The translations under genes and the position numbers were made by a program. Positions 9,354 through 18,997 of a stretch of 64,000 nt of DNA are shown here, one piece after another. Source of the DNA: Micavibrio_B sp964399985 (lineage in GTDB: Bacteria > Pseudomonadota > Alphaproteobacteria > Micavibrionales > Micavibrionaceae); NCBI GenBank assembly GCA_964399985.1, contig CAYNRY010000001.1, positions 124,001-188,000 on the forward strand, read 5' to 3'. The notes beneath the pieces are model-generated. The model did not search any database. It was not told the origin of the DNA and saw nothing but the letters and a program-made list of their open reading frames with translations. How positions within the stretch are numbered: position 1 is the stretch's first letter; every line of letters starts with the position of its first letter.

Positions 9354-10851
9354 CGATCCACCTGTACATCGCGTCTATATTCGGAAAAACATATAACGGC
9401 TCCACGCCTTGTGCAGCAAGTATTTCTGCCGTCTTGCCGGGGCCGCAGGCATGCATCTGTGGATAGGCGACTGGTAGTACATGGTGCAGGGCTTCATATT
9501 GGCTGGCACTCGCCCACCATATAATATCGGCATTTTGCAGGGTTTTGACGAGATTTGGCGATAATTCCTTGCCCTGATGCGAGTAAGTTGCAATGAAATT
9601 TCCTTCATTCCATGTATCTTCAGCATGTTCGTGCGACAATATGTCCCAAGACTTGAGCGGCGGCAATTCGAGCACGCGGGACGTTAATGTCGGTACGATA
9701 AATTCAAATCCAAAACTATCCGAGCAGCCTTCTATCCAATAGCCTTTCGAAGCCAGCTTGAACCAGCTTTTGACGCCGCTGACCCAGATATGTTTGTCCT
9801 TTGCAACGCCCTTTGGAAAGGCGCGCGTATGCGCAACGAAGACGGCGGATGATTTGACAGGTTCATGCTTGATATCTTCATGCACGAAGATGCCATCGGC
9901 AAAATCATGACCGTTCCAGATTTCTTTCTGTCCTTTGTAAATGGGGGGCATCCAGTGCAGGCCAGATATATCCTTGCCGTCTTTGTTCTTGCCTTTGATC
10001 AGGAGAATATTTTCGTCGATATTCGGTAGCTTTAAGGACACAACACCGAAACGCTGATGGCACCCACCGCCATTCATGGTTAGAATTTCATATTCCGCAT
10101 CGACGGCTTTTTCCGTTGCGGCGTGATTGAGGGATTTAAAAATATCCAATATGTCTGTCCGCGCAGTCAGTGTCTCGATGCAAACCGTTCCCTGACCCGG
10201 CGCGGGCGGGCAAACAGTGACAGGTACGATCATGCGCTTGAGGCCATTCAAAAGGCGCGTAATTTCCTCTTGCGCTTCATTGTCATTATACAGGCGCTCT
10301 AGGCCTGCCAGTGCCAAGACAATCCCGTCAAGATTTTGCTCTGGATTTAAAAGCTTTGAAATGCGCGTATTGGCGTTGCCGCGAATGGCAACTAATTCAA
10401 TCTCTGGTATGGGCCCTAACAGAGGCAGCGCTTTTTGCAGGAAGGATGGCAGAAGTTCGGCGCGTCGCGGCGCAGAAGTACCGATAACAATTTTTTGTCC
10501 TGTTTTTAATCGTTCTTCTATATCGGGATGGAAAAGAACGATGTCATGAATATCATCGCGTGGTAAAAGCGCAGCGCGAGAAATACCATCGGGGCGCTGC
10601 GTGCCGAGATCTTTGAGCGAATGAACCGCGCAATCAATCTTACCTTCTAGTAAATGATCGTCAATTTCCTTGCTAAAAATCCCGATCGTGTTCATCTGTG
10701 GCAAAGGTGTTGTCTTATCTTTATCGCCGATAGGCACAATGCCGACCATCTCTGTCTCAATGTCAGGATAATGTTCTTTTAAAAGCCTTGCGACGGTTTT
10801 TGCCTGAGCCATGGCCATCAGGGAAGTGCGGGTACCAATGCGTATTTTCAT
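9304..10851 (-). CDS. hemCD: Fused porphobilinogen deaminase / uroporphyrinogen-III synthase
   Basis: Bifunctional 515-residue protein. Residues 1 to about 305 are HemC: AVHSLKD carries the catalytic aspartate region, GTSAPRRAELL the substrate-binding arginines, and GGGCHQ the cysteine that holds the dipyrromethane cofactor. Residues about 315-515 resemble HemD, ending with the ACGPGKTAEILAAQG pattern. A fusion would channel unstable hydroxymethylbilane directly to the synthase. HemC-HemD fusions are known (for example in Leptospira) but are uncommon in alphaproteobacteria. HemD sequences diverge fast, so that half is less certain. Confidence 0.9.
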   Translation of the reverse strand: MKIRIGTRTSLMAMAQAKTVARLLKEHYPDIETEMVGIVPIGDKDKTTPLPQMNTIGIFSKEIDDHLLEGKIDCAVHSLKDLGTQRPDGISRAALLPRDDIHDIVLFHPDIEERLKTGQKIVIGTSAPRRAELLPSFLQKALPLLGPIPEIELVAIRGNANTRISKLLNPEQNLDGIVLALAGLERLYNDNEAQEEITRLLNGLKRMIVPVTVCPPAPGQGTVCIETLTARTDILDIFKSLNHAATEKAVDAEYEILTMNGGGCHQRFGVVSLKLPNIDENILLIKGKNKDGKDISGLHWMPPIYKGQKEIWNGHDFADGIFVHEDIKHEPVKSSAVFVAHTRAFPKGVAKDKHIWVSGVKSWFKLASKGYWIEGCSDSFGFEFIVPTLTSRVLELPPLKSWDILSHEHAEDTWNEGNFIATYSHQGKELSPNLVKTLQNADIIWWASASQYEALHHVLPVAYPQMHACGPGKTAEILAAQGVEPLYVFPNIDAMYRWIDDGTKQNSRPSNRRKN

Positions 10852-10857
10852 GAAGTT

Positions 10858-12123
10858 CTAAGCGCTCGCTGCCATTTTTGGGGCCATTTTCGGGGCAGGA
10901 ATAAGTTGCAGGGAATGGGAAGATAAAGTTTCAAAAACATTGACCAAAGCACGGACAAGTTCGTCCATGTCGTGATCCGTGTGATAAGGGGAAGGGGTGA
11001 GGCGCATGCGCTCCGTTCCCCAATCGACGGTCGGATAATTCAGCGGCTGAACATATATATTATGGGTGTAAAGAAGCATTTCCGTCATCTTGCGGCATAA
11101 ATTTGCGTCATTCACCATAACAGGAACAATATGCGTCTGCGTATCAAGAATAGGAATGCCAGCGTCCTTCAATTTTGCTTTTAACCGTGCGGCGCGGTGT
11201 TGGTGAAGTGTGCGAATATCCTGATCCTGTTTTAAAATACGGATACTTATTTTCGCGGCTGCACAGATGGCGGGTGGAATCGAAGTTGTAAAAATAAAAC
11301 CGGAGCCGTAGCTGCGAATACAATCGACAATATCGTTTGAAGCGGCGATGTAACCGCCGACCACGCCGAACGCCTTGCCCAGCGTGCCGTTAATAATGCT
11401 GATGCGATGGCTTAACTCATCGCGTTCTGCTACACCGCCGCCGCGAGGTCCGTACATGCCGACGGCATGCACTTCGTCGAGATAGGTGAGGCAGCCGAAT
11501 TGGTCCGCCAGATCACAGATTTCCTTGATCGGGCTGATATCACCATCCATGGAATACACGGATTCAAAGACGATTATTTTAGGCTTGGACGGATCGGCGT
11601 CGATCAGCAATGATTTTAAATGCGCAACATTGTTATGTTTAAAGATTCTCTTCTCGCATCCACTTTGCCGAATGCCCTGAATGATCGAGGCATGATTTTT
11701 TTCGTCGGAGAAATAAATTGCATCGGGTAATAACTGGCCGAGCGTCGCCAGTGAGGTCTGATTGGCGACATAGCCGGAGGAGAAAACTAGAGCCGCTTCC
11801 TTGCCGTGCAGATCGGCGATCTCTTTTTCAAGTAATATATGCTCATGCGTCGTGCCGGAAATATTTCGGGTCCCGCCTGCGCCGGTTCCGTAAGTTCTCG
11901 CGGCTTCACGCATTGCCTCGATCACGTCCGGATGATGACCCATGCCGAGATAGTCGTTGCTACACCAGATCGTGACATTGCTTTCCGCGTAATCGCAGGG
12001 GCGGTGCACGGCTTTCGGGTAACTGCCGACCACGCGCTCAAGATCGGCAAATTTACGATAATTGCCCTTGTCTTTAAGCGCTTGAATCTTTTCCTGAAAA
12101 TGATCTTCGTATGGCGTTTTCAT
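10858..12123 (-). CDS. hemA: 5-aminolevulinate synthase
   Basis: Pyridoxal-phosphate enzyme joining glycine and succinyl-CoA to 5-aminolevulinate, the Shemin entry to heme that marks alphaproteobacteria. The PLP lysine lies in GTLGKAFGVVGGY. The glycine-rich GTGAGGTRNISGTTHEH and the YLDEVHAVGMYG segment are intact. I chose the ATG at 12123 (MKTPYEDHF, 421 residues), with GGAG about 14 bases upstream, because the extra 15 residues of the longer frame have no ribosome binding site. First gene of the heme operon; hemCD follows after 6 bases. Confidence 0.95.
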   Translation of the reverse strand: MKTPYEDHFQEKIQALKDKGNYRKFADLERVVGSYPKAVHRPCDYAESNVTIWCSNDYLGMGHHPDVIEAMREAARTYGTGAGGTRNISGTTHEHILLEKEIADLHGKEAALVFSSGYVANQTSLATLGQLLPDAIYFSDEKNHASIIQGIRQSGCEKRIFKHNNVAHLKSLLIDADPSKPKIIVFESVYSMDGDISPIKEICDLADQFGCLTYLDEVHAVGMYGPRGGGVAERDELSHRISIINGTLGKAFGVVGGYIAASNDIVDCIRSYGSGFIFTTSIPPAICAAAKISIRILKQDQDIRTLHQHRAARLKAKLKDAGIPILDTQTHIVPVMVNDANLCRKMTEMLLYTHNIYVQPLNYPTVDWGTERMRLTPSPYHTDHDMDELVRALVNVFETLSSHSLQLIPAPKMAPKMAASA

Positions 12124-12261
12124 GTATGTCCGGCATACTCCTTTTTGCTTCATGAGAACAAGCGACACTTTGACGCGCTTTCGCTGACAAAGAAGACAGA
12201 AATAGTCCGATTTGATTTCTTTTACCGGATGCCTTAAAAGCGCTCATCAAAGGAATTCAAC

Positions 12262-14106
12262 TTGGCTTCAGAACTACTCCTCAGCGTGCAGGATGCAAAA
12301 ATTTCATTCGGCAATCATGTGCTGTTCGAAAACCTGACTTTTAATGTCCATCATGGCCAGAAAATTGCGCTCGTAGGCCGAAATGGCTGCGGAAAGAGCA
12401 CATTGATGAATATCGTCACTGGCAATCGTGAGCTGGATGAAGGCAAACGCATCCAGATGCAGGGTGTCACTATCGGGTATCTCCAGCAGCAGATCGAAGC
12501 TAAAGAAGGCCAGACTGTCTATGCCTATGTGTTCGAACAATTATCCGAAGAGGACAAGCACTTGCTCGAATATAAAGTCGAGCTGGTTCTGGAACCGCTT
12601 GATCTCGATCCGAAAGCGTTGATGACAACTTTATCCGGTGGCCAGCTGCGCCGCGCCGCGATTGCAAGGGCGCTTGTCGAAGACCCTGATATTTTGCTTC
12701 TCGATGAGCCGACCAACCACCTTGATCTTGAAATTATCGAATGGCTGGAAAATTACCTGAAAGGCTTCCGCGGCGCGATTGTCTGCGTGAGTCACGACAG
12801 AACTTTTCTTGCCAATATCACGGATAAAATTTTCTGGTTGGATCGTGGCAATTTACGCGTCTGCTCACGCGGGTTTAAATTTTTTGATGAATGGTCATCG
12901 GGATTGCTGGAGCAGGAAGCAAGAGAACTGCAAAACCGTAAAAACCTCGTAAATATTGAAGTCGATTGGGCCAGCCGCGGCGTTCCCGCAAGGCGCAAAC
13001 GCAATGTGCGCCGGCTGCAATTGATGAAGGAGGCCCGCGACAAGCTGCTTCGCGACCAACATTCCTATAACCGTGTTGTATCAAAAATCAAAGTTGGTGA
13101 AATGAAGGTTGAAGAATTTTCTTCAAAAATTATTACTGAATTCATCAAAGTCGGGAAACATTTTACATCTGAAGAAGGTGTTCAAAAAACTGTTCTTAAC
13201 GGTTTTAGTATGCGTTTTCAACGTGGTGACCGGATCGGGCTTTTAGGGAAGAACGGGTCTGGCAAAACGACTTTCCTGAAACTTCTGATGAAGGAATTAA
13301 AGCCTGACGCTGGGACCGTAAAGCTCGCGCATGAAATTGAAGTCTCATATTTCGACCAGCAGCGTAGAGGCTTGAAAGAAGAGGATTCTCTGTGGCGTGT
13401 GTTGGTGCCGAGTGGCGGCGACTATGTTGATGTCATGGGCAAACAACGCCATGTTTATGGCTATCTCAAAGACTTTATGTTTGACCCATCGCTGGCGACA
13501 AATCCGGTAAAAAACCTCTCCGGGGGTCAAAAAAATCGTTTAATGCTGGCAAAAGTACTCGCCAATCCAGGCAGTCTGCTTATTCTCGATGAGCCGACAA
13601 ACGATCTGGATATGGATACGCTCGATATGATCGAGGAAATTCTGGAAAGTTATACAGGTACTTTATTTATCGTCTCGCATGATCGTGATTTTCTTGACCA
13701 GACCGTTAGTCAGATTTTGGCCTTTGAAGGTGATGGTAAAGTTCAGCAATATATCGGCGGTTATTCCGATTATCTGGAAGCGCGAAAAGTGCTGGAAGAA
13801 AAGCCGGCAAGGAAAGAAAAGCATGAGCCGGCAAAGGAAAAGCCGGTTCAAACTACCGTAGCGCCAAAACCTACCAAAAAACTTTCCTATAAATTCGAAT
13901 ACGAATTAAAGCAATTGCCGGAGAAAATCACCGCCCTTGAAGAAGAGATTAAGGCGCTCTCTATTAAACTTGCCGATACCGATTTTTATAAGAATAGCCC
14001 CGACGAATTTATGGACGCAACCAAGCGCTATGCCGACGCAAAAATAGAGCTCGAGCGGCGTGAAATGCGCTGGCTGGAATTGGAAGAAATGCAGAATGCC
14101 TTATAA
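12262..14106 (+). CDS. uup: ABC-F ATPase, Uup type
   Basis: Soluble twin-ATPase of the ABC-F family, 614 residues. First cassette: GRNGCGKST, LSGGQLRRAAIARAL, LLLDEPTNHLD. Second cassette: GKNGSGKTT, LSGGQKNRLMLAK, LILDEPTNDLD. A charged linker (about 520-545) and a C-terminal coiled coil (about 550-614) match Uup, which is tied to ribosome function and branched DNA stability in E. coli. The start is a TTG at 12262 with AAAGGA 7-8 bases upstream. Divergent from hemA; its 3' end overlaps the opposite GIY-YIG gene by 6 bases. Confidence 0.9.
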   Translation: MASELLLSVQDAKISFGNHVLFENLTFNVHHGQKIALVGRNGCGKSTLMNIVTGNRELDEGKRIQMQGVTIGYLQQQIEAKEGQTVYAYVFEQLSEEDKHLLEYKVELVLEPLDLDPKALMTTLSGGQLRRAAIARALVEDPDILLLDEPTNHLDLEIIEWLENYLKGFRGAIVCVSHDRTFLANITDKIFWLDRGNLRVCSRGFKFFDEWSSGLLEQEARELQNRKNLVNIEVDWASRGVPARRKRNVRRLQLMKEARDKLLRDQHSYNRVVSKIKVGEMKVEEFSSKIITEFIKVGKHFTSEEGVQKTVLNGFSMRFQRGDRIGLLGKNGSGKTTFLKLLMKELKPDAGTVKLAHEIEVSYFDQQRRGLKEEDSLWRVLVPSGGDYVDVMGKQRHVYGYLKDFMFDPSLATNPVKNLSGGQKNRLMLAKVLANPGSLLILDEPTNDLDMDTLDMIEEILESYTGTLFIVSHDRDFLDQTVSQILAFEGDGKVQQYIGGYSDYLEARKVLEEKPARKEKHEPAKEKPVQTTVAPKPTKKLSYKFEYELKQLPEKITALEEEIKALSIKLADTDFYKNSPDEFMDATKRYADAKIELERREMRWLELEEMQNAL

Positions 14107-14337
14107 AAGATCGAGCTTATCTTGCTTGCGGAGTTTTTTGATCACTGCTTCGCGTTTCGAGGCTTCGCTACGATTTTCAAAGGTTTCGCTGTAAACGACT
14201 TCAAACGGGCCTCGGCCTTTGGTGTATTTTGCGCCTGTGCCGCTTTCGTGCTTGGCAAGACGCGAATTGATATCGTTGGTGATGCCCGTGTAAAGCGTAT
14301 CGTCGGCGCAGCGTAAAATGTAGACGATCCAGTCCAA
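14101..14337 (-). CDS. GIY-YIG domain protein, UPF0213/YhbQ type
   Basis: Small single-domain GIY-YIG protein (78 residues). The WIVYILRCADDTLYTGITND segment holds the GIY-YIG motif in the form VYI...YTG, and the conserved arginine and glutamate of the fold follow (SRLAKHE, KREAVIKKL). Proteins of this size are common in proteobacteria; some have nuclease activity, but the cellular role is unclear. It lies directly downstream of the second ABC-F gene with no gap. Confidence 0.88.
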   Translation of the reverse strand: MDWIVYILRCADDTLYTGITNDINSRLAKHESGTGAKYTKGRGPFEVVYSETFENRSEASKREAVIKKLRKQDKLDLL

Positions 14338-16194
14338 TCAGCCCGCCTGAAGCTCGAGCCATAAATCTTCCTGCACGGCGAGATCCTTTATGACCTGATC
14401 ATAGGTTTTCTGAATCGCGGAAACATTATGCGTGCCGTTATAGAATTCAGGATCGGCCATCAAATCTTCAAGACGTTCTTTCTCTTTCGTCAGGCGATTA
14501 ACCTCGCGTTCGACTTGCTCGGCTTTAGATGCATTCTTCGGGAGCTTCTTTGGCTTGTTGTCTTGCTCGACGGGATCGGCTTTGACCTTATTCTTTTTGT
14601 CTTCCTTACGCTCTTCGCGTTTGGACTGGATGGTAAACTTGCGGTAATCCTCCAAATCCCCCTCGAACGGCGTGACAGCCTTATCTTTGACGACCCATAA
14701 GCGGTCGGCGACGCGTTCAACCATGGTCGGATCGTGACTGACAATGACGATTGCGCCTTCGTAGGCATTGAGCGCATTAACCAGAGCTTCGCGGGCGTCG
14801 ATGTCGAGGTGGTTTGTCGGTTCGTCGAGAACCAGCAAATGCGGCGCATCGAAACTCATATAAGCGAAGAGAAGGCGGGCTTTTTCACCTCCCGATAATT
14901 GCTTGATCTTGTTGTCGGCCAGCTCGCGTCCGAAGCCGAAAGCGCCTAGCTTGGCGCGAACAACGGATTCCTTCACATCGTTATTCTGCTTGCGCATCAT
15001 GGTGTAAAGTTCCTGATATGGTGTCGATTCAACATCAAGTTCTTCTGTCTGGTGCTGAGAGAAATAACCGATCCGAAGCTTGTTTGCGCGGAACATCTCG
15101 CCTTTCATAAGGTCAAGCTTTCCGGCGATCAGTTTGATCAATGTCGATTTACCGTTCCCGTTCGCCCCCAATAGCGCAATGCGGTCATCGGCGTCGATAC
15201 GTTCATAGATATTTTTAATGATCGGCGTTCCTTCGACATAGCCGATATCGGCATGATCGACTGTGATCATCGGGGACGGGATTTTCTCAGGATTCGGGAA
15301 TTTGAACTGGATACCGCGAGAAGATATAACGGCATCGACGATGTCCATTTTCTCGAGCGCCTTCATGCGGCTTTGTGCCTGACGGGCTTTACTAGCTTTT
15401 GCTTTGAAGCGGTCAACGAAAGCTTGCATATGGGCCCGTTCCGCCGATTGCTTCTCATGCATTTTTTGTTGCAAACCCAAGCGAAGGGCACGTTCGCGCT
15501 CGAATGTATCGTAATTACCTGTAAAGAGCGTCAATTGGCCTTTTTCGACATGCACGACATGGTCGATACATTTATTCAACAGCTCGCGGTCGTGAGAGAT
15601 CACAAGCAATGTATGCGGATAAGAAGCGAGATAAGTTTCTAGCCACATAATGGCTTCCAAATCCAAGTGGTTGGTCGGCTCATCAAGCAGCAAGACTTCG
15701 GGTTCGACGAAAAGAGCGGCGGCCAAGGCGACTCGCATGCGCCAGCCACCGGAGAAAGAAGAGAAAGGCTCGGTCAGTTGATGCTCTTTAAAGCCAAGGC
15801 CTGTTAGAAGCGTGGCAGCTTTTGATGGCGCGGAATAGGCATCGAGATCGCCGAGGCGTTGGTAAATATCGCCGATCTTATCAGGATCGGTTTCCGTTTC
15901 TGCCTGTTTCCAGAGATCCGCCATTTCTTCATGCGCGGCAAGGACAATATCTATGAGCGCGTCATCGGTGGCTTCGATATCCTGACGCACCATGCCCATA
16001 CGCTGCTTGATGTTCATGCTGATGGTGCCGCCATCGGGTTTTAAATCGCCCGCGATAAGCTTAAACAGCGTCGATTTTCCGGCTCCGTTTAAGCCAATGA
16101 CGCCGACTTTCCAGCCATCCTGAATATTCAGGCTGCAATTGTCGATCAGGGTGCGTCCCCCGATCCGATAGGAAAGATTTGAGATAGTCAGCAT
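14338..16194 (-). CDS. ABC-F ATPase, YheS-like
   Basis: Second ABC-F twin ATPase, 618 residues from the ATG at 16194 (MLTISNLSYRIGG). Cassette 1: GLNGAGKST, FSGGWRMRVALAAAL, LLLDEPTNHLD. Cassette 2: GANGNGKST, LSGGEKARLLFAY, LLVLDEPTNHLD. The FSGGWRMR signature and the C-terminal lysine-rich plus coiled-coil region resemble YheS. ABC-F proteins act on the ribosome as translation factors; the specific role is not deducible. The frame is open for 47 more codons upstream, but that extension does not resemble the family and has no ribosome binding site. Confidence 0.88.
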   Translation of the reverse strand: MLTISNLSYRIGGRTLIDNCSLNIQDGWKVGVIGLNGAGKSTLFKLIAGDLKPDGGTISMNIKQRMGMVRQDIEATDDALIDIVLAAHEEMADLWKQAETETDPDKIGDIYQRLGDLDAYSAPSKAATLLTGLGFKEHQLTEPFSSFSGGWRMRVALAAALFVEPEVLLLDEPTNHLDLEAIMWLETYLASYPHTLLVISHDRELLNKCIDHVVHVEKGQLTLFTGNYDTFERERALRLGLQQKMHEKQSAERAHMQAFVDRFKAKASKARQAQSRMKALEKMDIVDAVISSRGIQFKFPNPEKIPSPMITVDHADIGYVEGTPIIKNIYERIDADDRIALLGANGNGKSTLIKLIAGKLDLMKGEMFRANKLRIGYFSQHQTEELDVESTPYQELYTMMRKQNNDVKESVVRAKLGAFGFGRELADNKIKQLSGGEKARLLFAYMSFDAPHLLVLDEPTNHLDIDAREALVNALNAYEGAIVIVSHDPTMVERVADRLWVVKDKAVTPFEGDLEDYRKFTIQSKREERKEDKKNKVKADPVEQDNKPKKLPKNASKAEQVEREVNRLTKEKERLEDLMADPEFYNGTHNVSAIQKTYDQVIKDLAVQEDLWLELQAG

Positions 16195-16249
16195 ATTTAA
16201 GGCACCGTTATTGAATATTCCGGTGCTTATGGCATGAAATGGATAGAAA

Positions 16250-16657
16250 TCAAAGCTTTCTGGCGGAATCCCTTGAGGCTTTCGCATGTTTAAATCCATG
16301 CATGCCCGTATGCCACTGAAGCGCAGTGATGGCACCTTTAATCGGTTGTAAAAGCAAAAGAGAGAGAATAACGGTCGATGGCAGCCAGATTGCCAAATGT
16401 GTCAGGTAAGAAGGATGATATTTGAATTCGACAGACAGTGCAGCCGTTACGATAATATGACCGACAATCAAGATGACATAGTAGGCAGGTAAATCATCGG
16501 CGCGATGATGATGCAGTTCTTCTCCGCAATCGCCGCAGCTATGCTTGATCTTAAGATAGGATTCAAACATTTTGCCTTCGCGGCAATTGGGACATTTGCC
16601 TTTAAAGCCAAGCAGAAGTTTTTGAGACAGGGTATCGGCTGAGGAGTTATCTTGCAT
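16250..16657 (-). CDS. DUF983 membrane protein
   Basis: About 135 residues from the ATG at 16657. It opens with a zinc-ribbon-like segment (GKCPNCREGKMF then SCGDCGEEL), followed by DLPAYYVILIVGHII and a second hydrophobic helix, the arrangement of DUF983 proteins common in alphaproteobacteria. Function unknown. It lies 7 bases downstream of the luciferase-like gene. A longer start at 16705 would overlap that gene and is less likely. Confidence 0.82.
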   Translation of the reverse strand: MQDNSSADTLSQKLLLGFKGKCPNCREGKMFESYLKIKHSCGDCGEELHHHRADDLPAYYVILIVGHIIVTAALSVEFKYHPSYLTHLAIWLPSTVILSLLLLQPIKGAITALQWHTGMHGFKHAKASRDSARKL

Positions 16658-16664
16658 GACGTTA

Positions 16665-17657
16665 TTATATACCGATTTCGTTTTTGATTTCAGCCAGTAT
16701 TTCAAAAGATCGCAAACGCGCGGTATGATCGTAAATAGCGCCTGTCGCCATTATTTCATCTGGCGCTGTTTTGTCAATAAACTGAGTGAGTTGTTCCTTA
16801 ACCATTGCTTTTGAACCGACGAAGGAGCAAGAGAGCGCATGGCTGACGCCAGCCATCTCCGCTGGACTTAAAACTTCTTCAATATGATGAACCGGTTTTG
16901 GTAATTTACCCGGATTGCCGCGCCTTAATTTGGCGAATTGCTGTTGGATAGTCGTAAAATGATATTGAGCCTCTTCGTCTGTTTCAGCAGCAAAAACATT
17001 GGCAGCCAGCATAATATAAGGTTTGATCAGTTGCTCCGAGGGTTGGAACTGTTTGCGATAGACATCAATGGCTTGCATCAGGGCATCGGGCGCAAAATGC
17101 GAAGCAAAAGCATAAGGTAGACCCATAGCGGCGGCAAATTGTGCGCCAAATAGGCTTGAACCTAAAATCCATAAAGGAATATGCGATCCGCCGCCGGGAA
17201 CGGCCTGAATAATCTGTCCTTCATAAGTGTCGCCCAAATAGATTTGCAATTCCGCGACATCTTGCGGAAAATTTTCTGCTTCCGCCGGCGATCTTCGCAA
17301 TGCACGAAGCGTGCGTTGATCTGTACCAGGCGCACGGCCAAGGCCTAAATCGATCCGGCCTGGATAAAGTGCTTCGAGCGTACCGAATTGCTCGGCAATG
17401 ACTAAAGGCGAATGATTGGGCAGCATGATGCCGCCAGCCCCGACACGGATCGTTTTCGTGCCGCTGGCAATGTGACCAATTACAACCGAGGTCGCGGCGC
17501 TGGCAATTCCGATCATGTTGTGGTGCTCGGCCAGCCAGAACCTGTGATAGCCCCATTTTTCCGCATGGCGGGCCAGATCAAGAGAGTTTCGCAAAGAGTC
17601 TGCAGCCGTTGAGCCTTCAAAAACCGGGGCGAGATCTAGTATCGATAAAGGGATCAT
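16665..17657 (-). CDS. LLM-class flavin-dependent oxidoreductase
   Basis: Bacterial luciferase-like monooxygenase family protein, 330 residues. Family features: LSILDLAPV at the N-terminus, FWLAEHHNM, IRVGAGGIMLPNHSPLVIAEQFGTL and DLGLGRAPGTDQ. These fit the MsnO8/alkanal-monooxygenase-like group widely found as an uncharacterised flavin enzyme. The substrate cannot be inferred. Overlaps the upstream esterase gene by 4 bases (ATGA), so the two are co-translated. Confidence 0.87.
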   Translation of the reverse strand: MIPLSILDLAPVFEGSTAADSLRNSLDLARHAEKWGYHRFWLAEHHNMIGIASAATSVVIGHIASGTKTIRVGAGGIMLPNHSPLVIAEQFGTLEALYPGRIDLGLGRAPGTDQRTLRALRRSPAEAENFPQDVAELQIYLGDTYEGQIIQAVPGGGSHIPLWILGSSLFGAQFAAAMGLPYAFASHFAPDALMQAIDVYRKQFQPSEQLIKPYIMLAANVFAAETDEEAQYHFTTIQQQFAKLRRGNPGKLPKPVHHIEEVLSPAEMAGVSHALSCSFVGSKAMVKEQLTQFIDKTAPDEIMATGAIYDHTARLRSFEILAEIKNEIGI

Positions 17658-18277
17658 TTTTTCAGTTGCTTCTCGATCAGCGGCAAAGTCTTCTCGACCA
17701 TGATGGCAATGCCTTCCTTGGTCGGGTGAACGCCGTCTTGCAGGTTCAGTTTGGCATTCATCGCAACGCCTTCCAGAAAGAAAGGATAAAGCGGCAGGTC
17801 AAATTCTTCGGCCAGTTTCGGATAGATATCGTTAAAAGATTTGCGATAGGCGGGCGGCATATTGATCGGTGCTTTCATGCCATACAATATGGCTGGAATC
17901 CCTTTTGCTTTAATTTTTTCAAGAATGGACCGAAGATTGACTTCTGTCGTGGCAGGATCGACAGCTCTCAGCATATCATTCGCGCCAAGCGCAACGATGA
18001 CGAGGGAAGGCTTCGGCTCACCTGATACCGACCATTCAAGTCGCGATAACCCGCCTGCCGAAGTATCGCCTGAAACACCTGCATTATCGATTTTGACGTC
18101 CAGATCTTTTGCAATAAGGGCTTGTTGCAGTTGGGTTGCATAATCTTCTCCGGCCTGGAGACCATAGCCTGCCGTTAAACTGTCGCCGAGAGCAACAACA
18201 CGTAACGTTTCCGCAAAAGCCGCCGAATGAAGGGGGAATAAGAAGAAGAGAGTAAGAAAGATTGCTCTTATCGACAT
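17654..18277 (-). CDS. tesA: Periplasmic SGNH arylesterase / lysophospholipase
   Basis: Secreted GDSL-family hydrolase, 207 residues, with an N-terminal signal peptide ending around SAAFAE. All SGNH blocks are visible: GDSLTAGYGL (Ser), AGVSGDTSAGG (Gly), ALGANDM (Asn) and DGVHPTKEG (Asp and His). In E. coli tesA lies divergently next to ybbA-ybbP; the same order is kept here, supporting the TesA assignment. Confidence 0.92.
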   Translation of the reverse strand: MSIRAIFLTLFFLFPLHSAAFAETLRVVALGDSLTAGYGLQAGEDYATQLQQALIAKDLDVKIDNAGVSGDTSAGGLSRLEWSVSGEPKPSLVIVALGANDMLRAVDPATTEVNLRSILEKIKAKGIPAILYGMKAPINMPPAYRKSFNDIYPKLAEEFDLPLYPFFLEGVAMNAKLNLQDGVHPTKEGIAIMVEKTLPLIEKQLKK

Positions 18278-18322
18278 TTACTATACCTTTTGAATGAGTT
18301 CATATTGAATATAAGGATAATA

Positions 18323-18997
18323 ATGGAAAAATCATCCCTTCTAGCCCTGCAAAGTATAAATGTAACGCTTCCAACTGATGAAAAGCCCCTGCATATCCTC
18401 AAAAATATCGATTTGAGTTTTAATAAGGGTGAAACTGCCGCCATTGTCGGTCCGTCCGGTTCGGGTAAAACGACATTGATGATGGTCTGCGCAGGTTTGC
18501 AGCAGCCAAGCTCCGGCAAGATTGACTTCGAAGGCAGAGATCTACCTATTCAAAATGAAAATGCCCTGACGTTATGGCGACAAAATCATGTGGGCATTGT
18601 CTTCCAGAATTTCCATCTTCTGCCGACAAACTCGGCCCTAGAAAATGTCATGCTGCCACTGGAGCTGGCAGGCGAGGCGAATGTTGAAGATAAGGCAGGG
18701 ACATTATTAAGAGCTGTCGGCCTCGAGCATCGCTTGCATCATTTGCCCGGGCAATTATCCGGCGGGGAACAGCAGCGCGTGGCCTTAGCGCGGGCGATTG
18801 CACGAAAACCAGCGTTATTATTGGCGGATGAGCCGACCGGCAATCTGGATCAAGCCACTGGTCAGGTCGTAATGGATTTACTTTTTCAGCAGGCAAAAGA
18901 ATTCCGCACCACTCTTATCCTGATTACTCATGACGATAAAATTGCTGCCAGATGCGATCGCATCATCAGTCTGCGCGATGGTGAGATCGTATCATGA
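18323..18997 (+). CDS. ybbA: YbbA/LolD-like ABC exporter ATPase
   Basis: ATPase of a MacB/LolD-type transporter, about 224 residues from the ATG at 18323, which has AAGGAT just upstream. Walker A GPSGSGKTT, signature LSGGEQQRVALARAI and Walker B LLLADEPTGNLD are intact. It pairs with the FtsX-like permease that follows and overlaps by 4 bases. By synteny with tesA it corresponds to E. coli ybbA; substrate unknown. Confidence 0.9.
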   Translation: MEKSSLLALQSINVTLPTDEKPLHILKNIDLSFNKGETAAIVGPSGSGKTTLMMVCAGLQQPSSGKIDFEGRDLPIQNENALTLWRQNHVGIVFQNFHLLPTNSALENVMLPLELAGEANVEDKAGTLLRAVGLEHRLHHLPGQLSGGEQQRVALARAIARKPALLLADEPTGNLDQATGQVVMDLLFQQAKEFRTTLILITHDDKIAARCDRIISLRDGEIVS

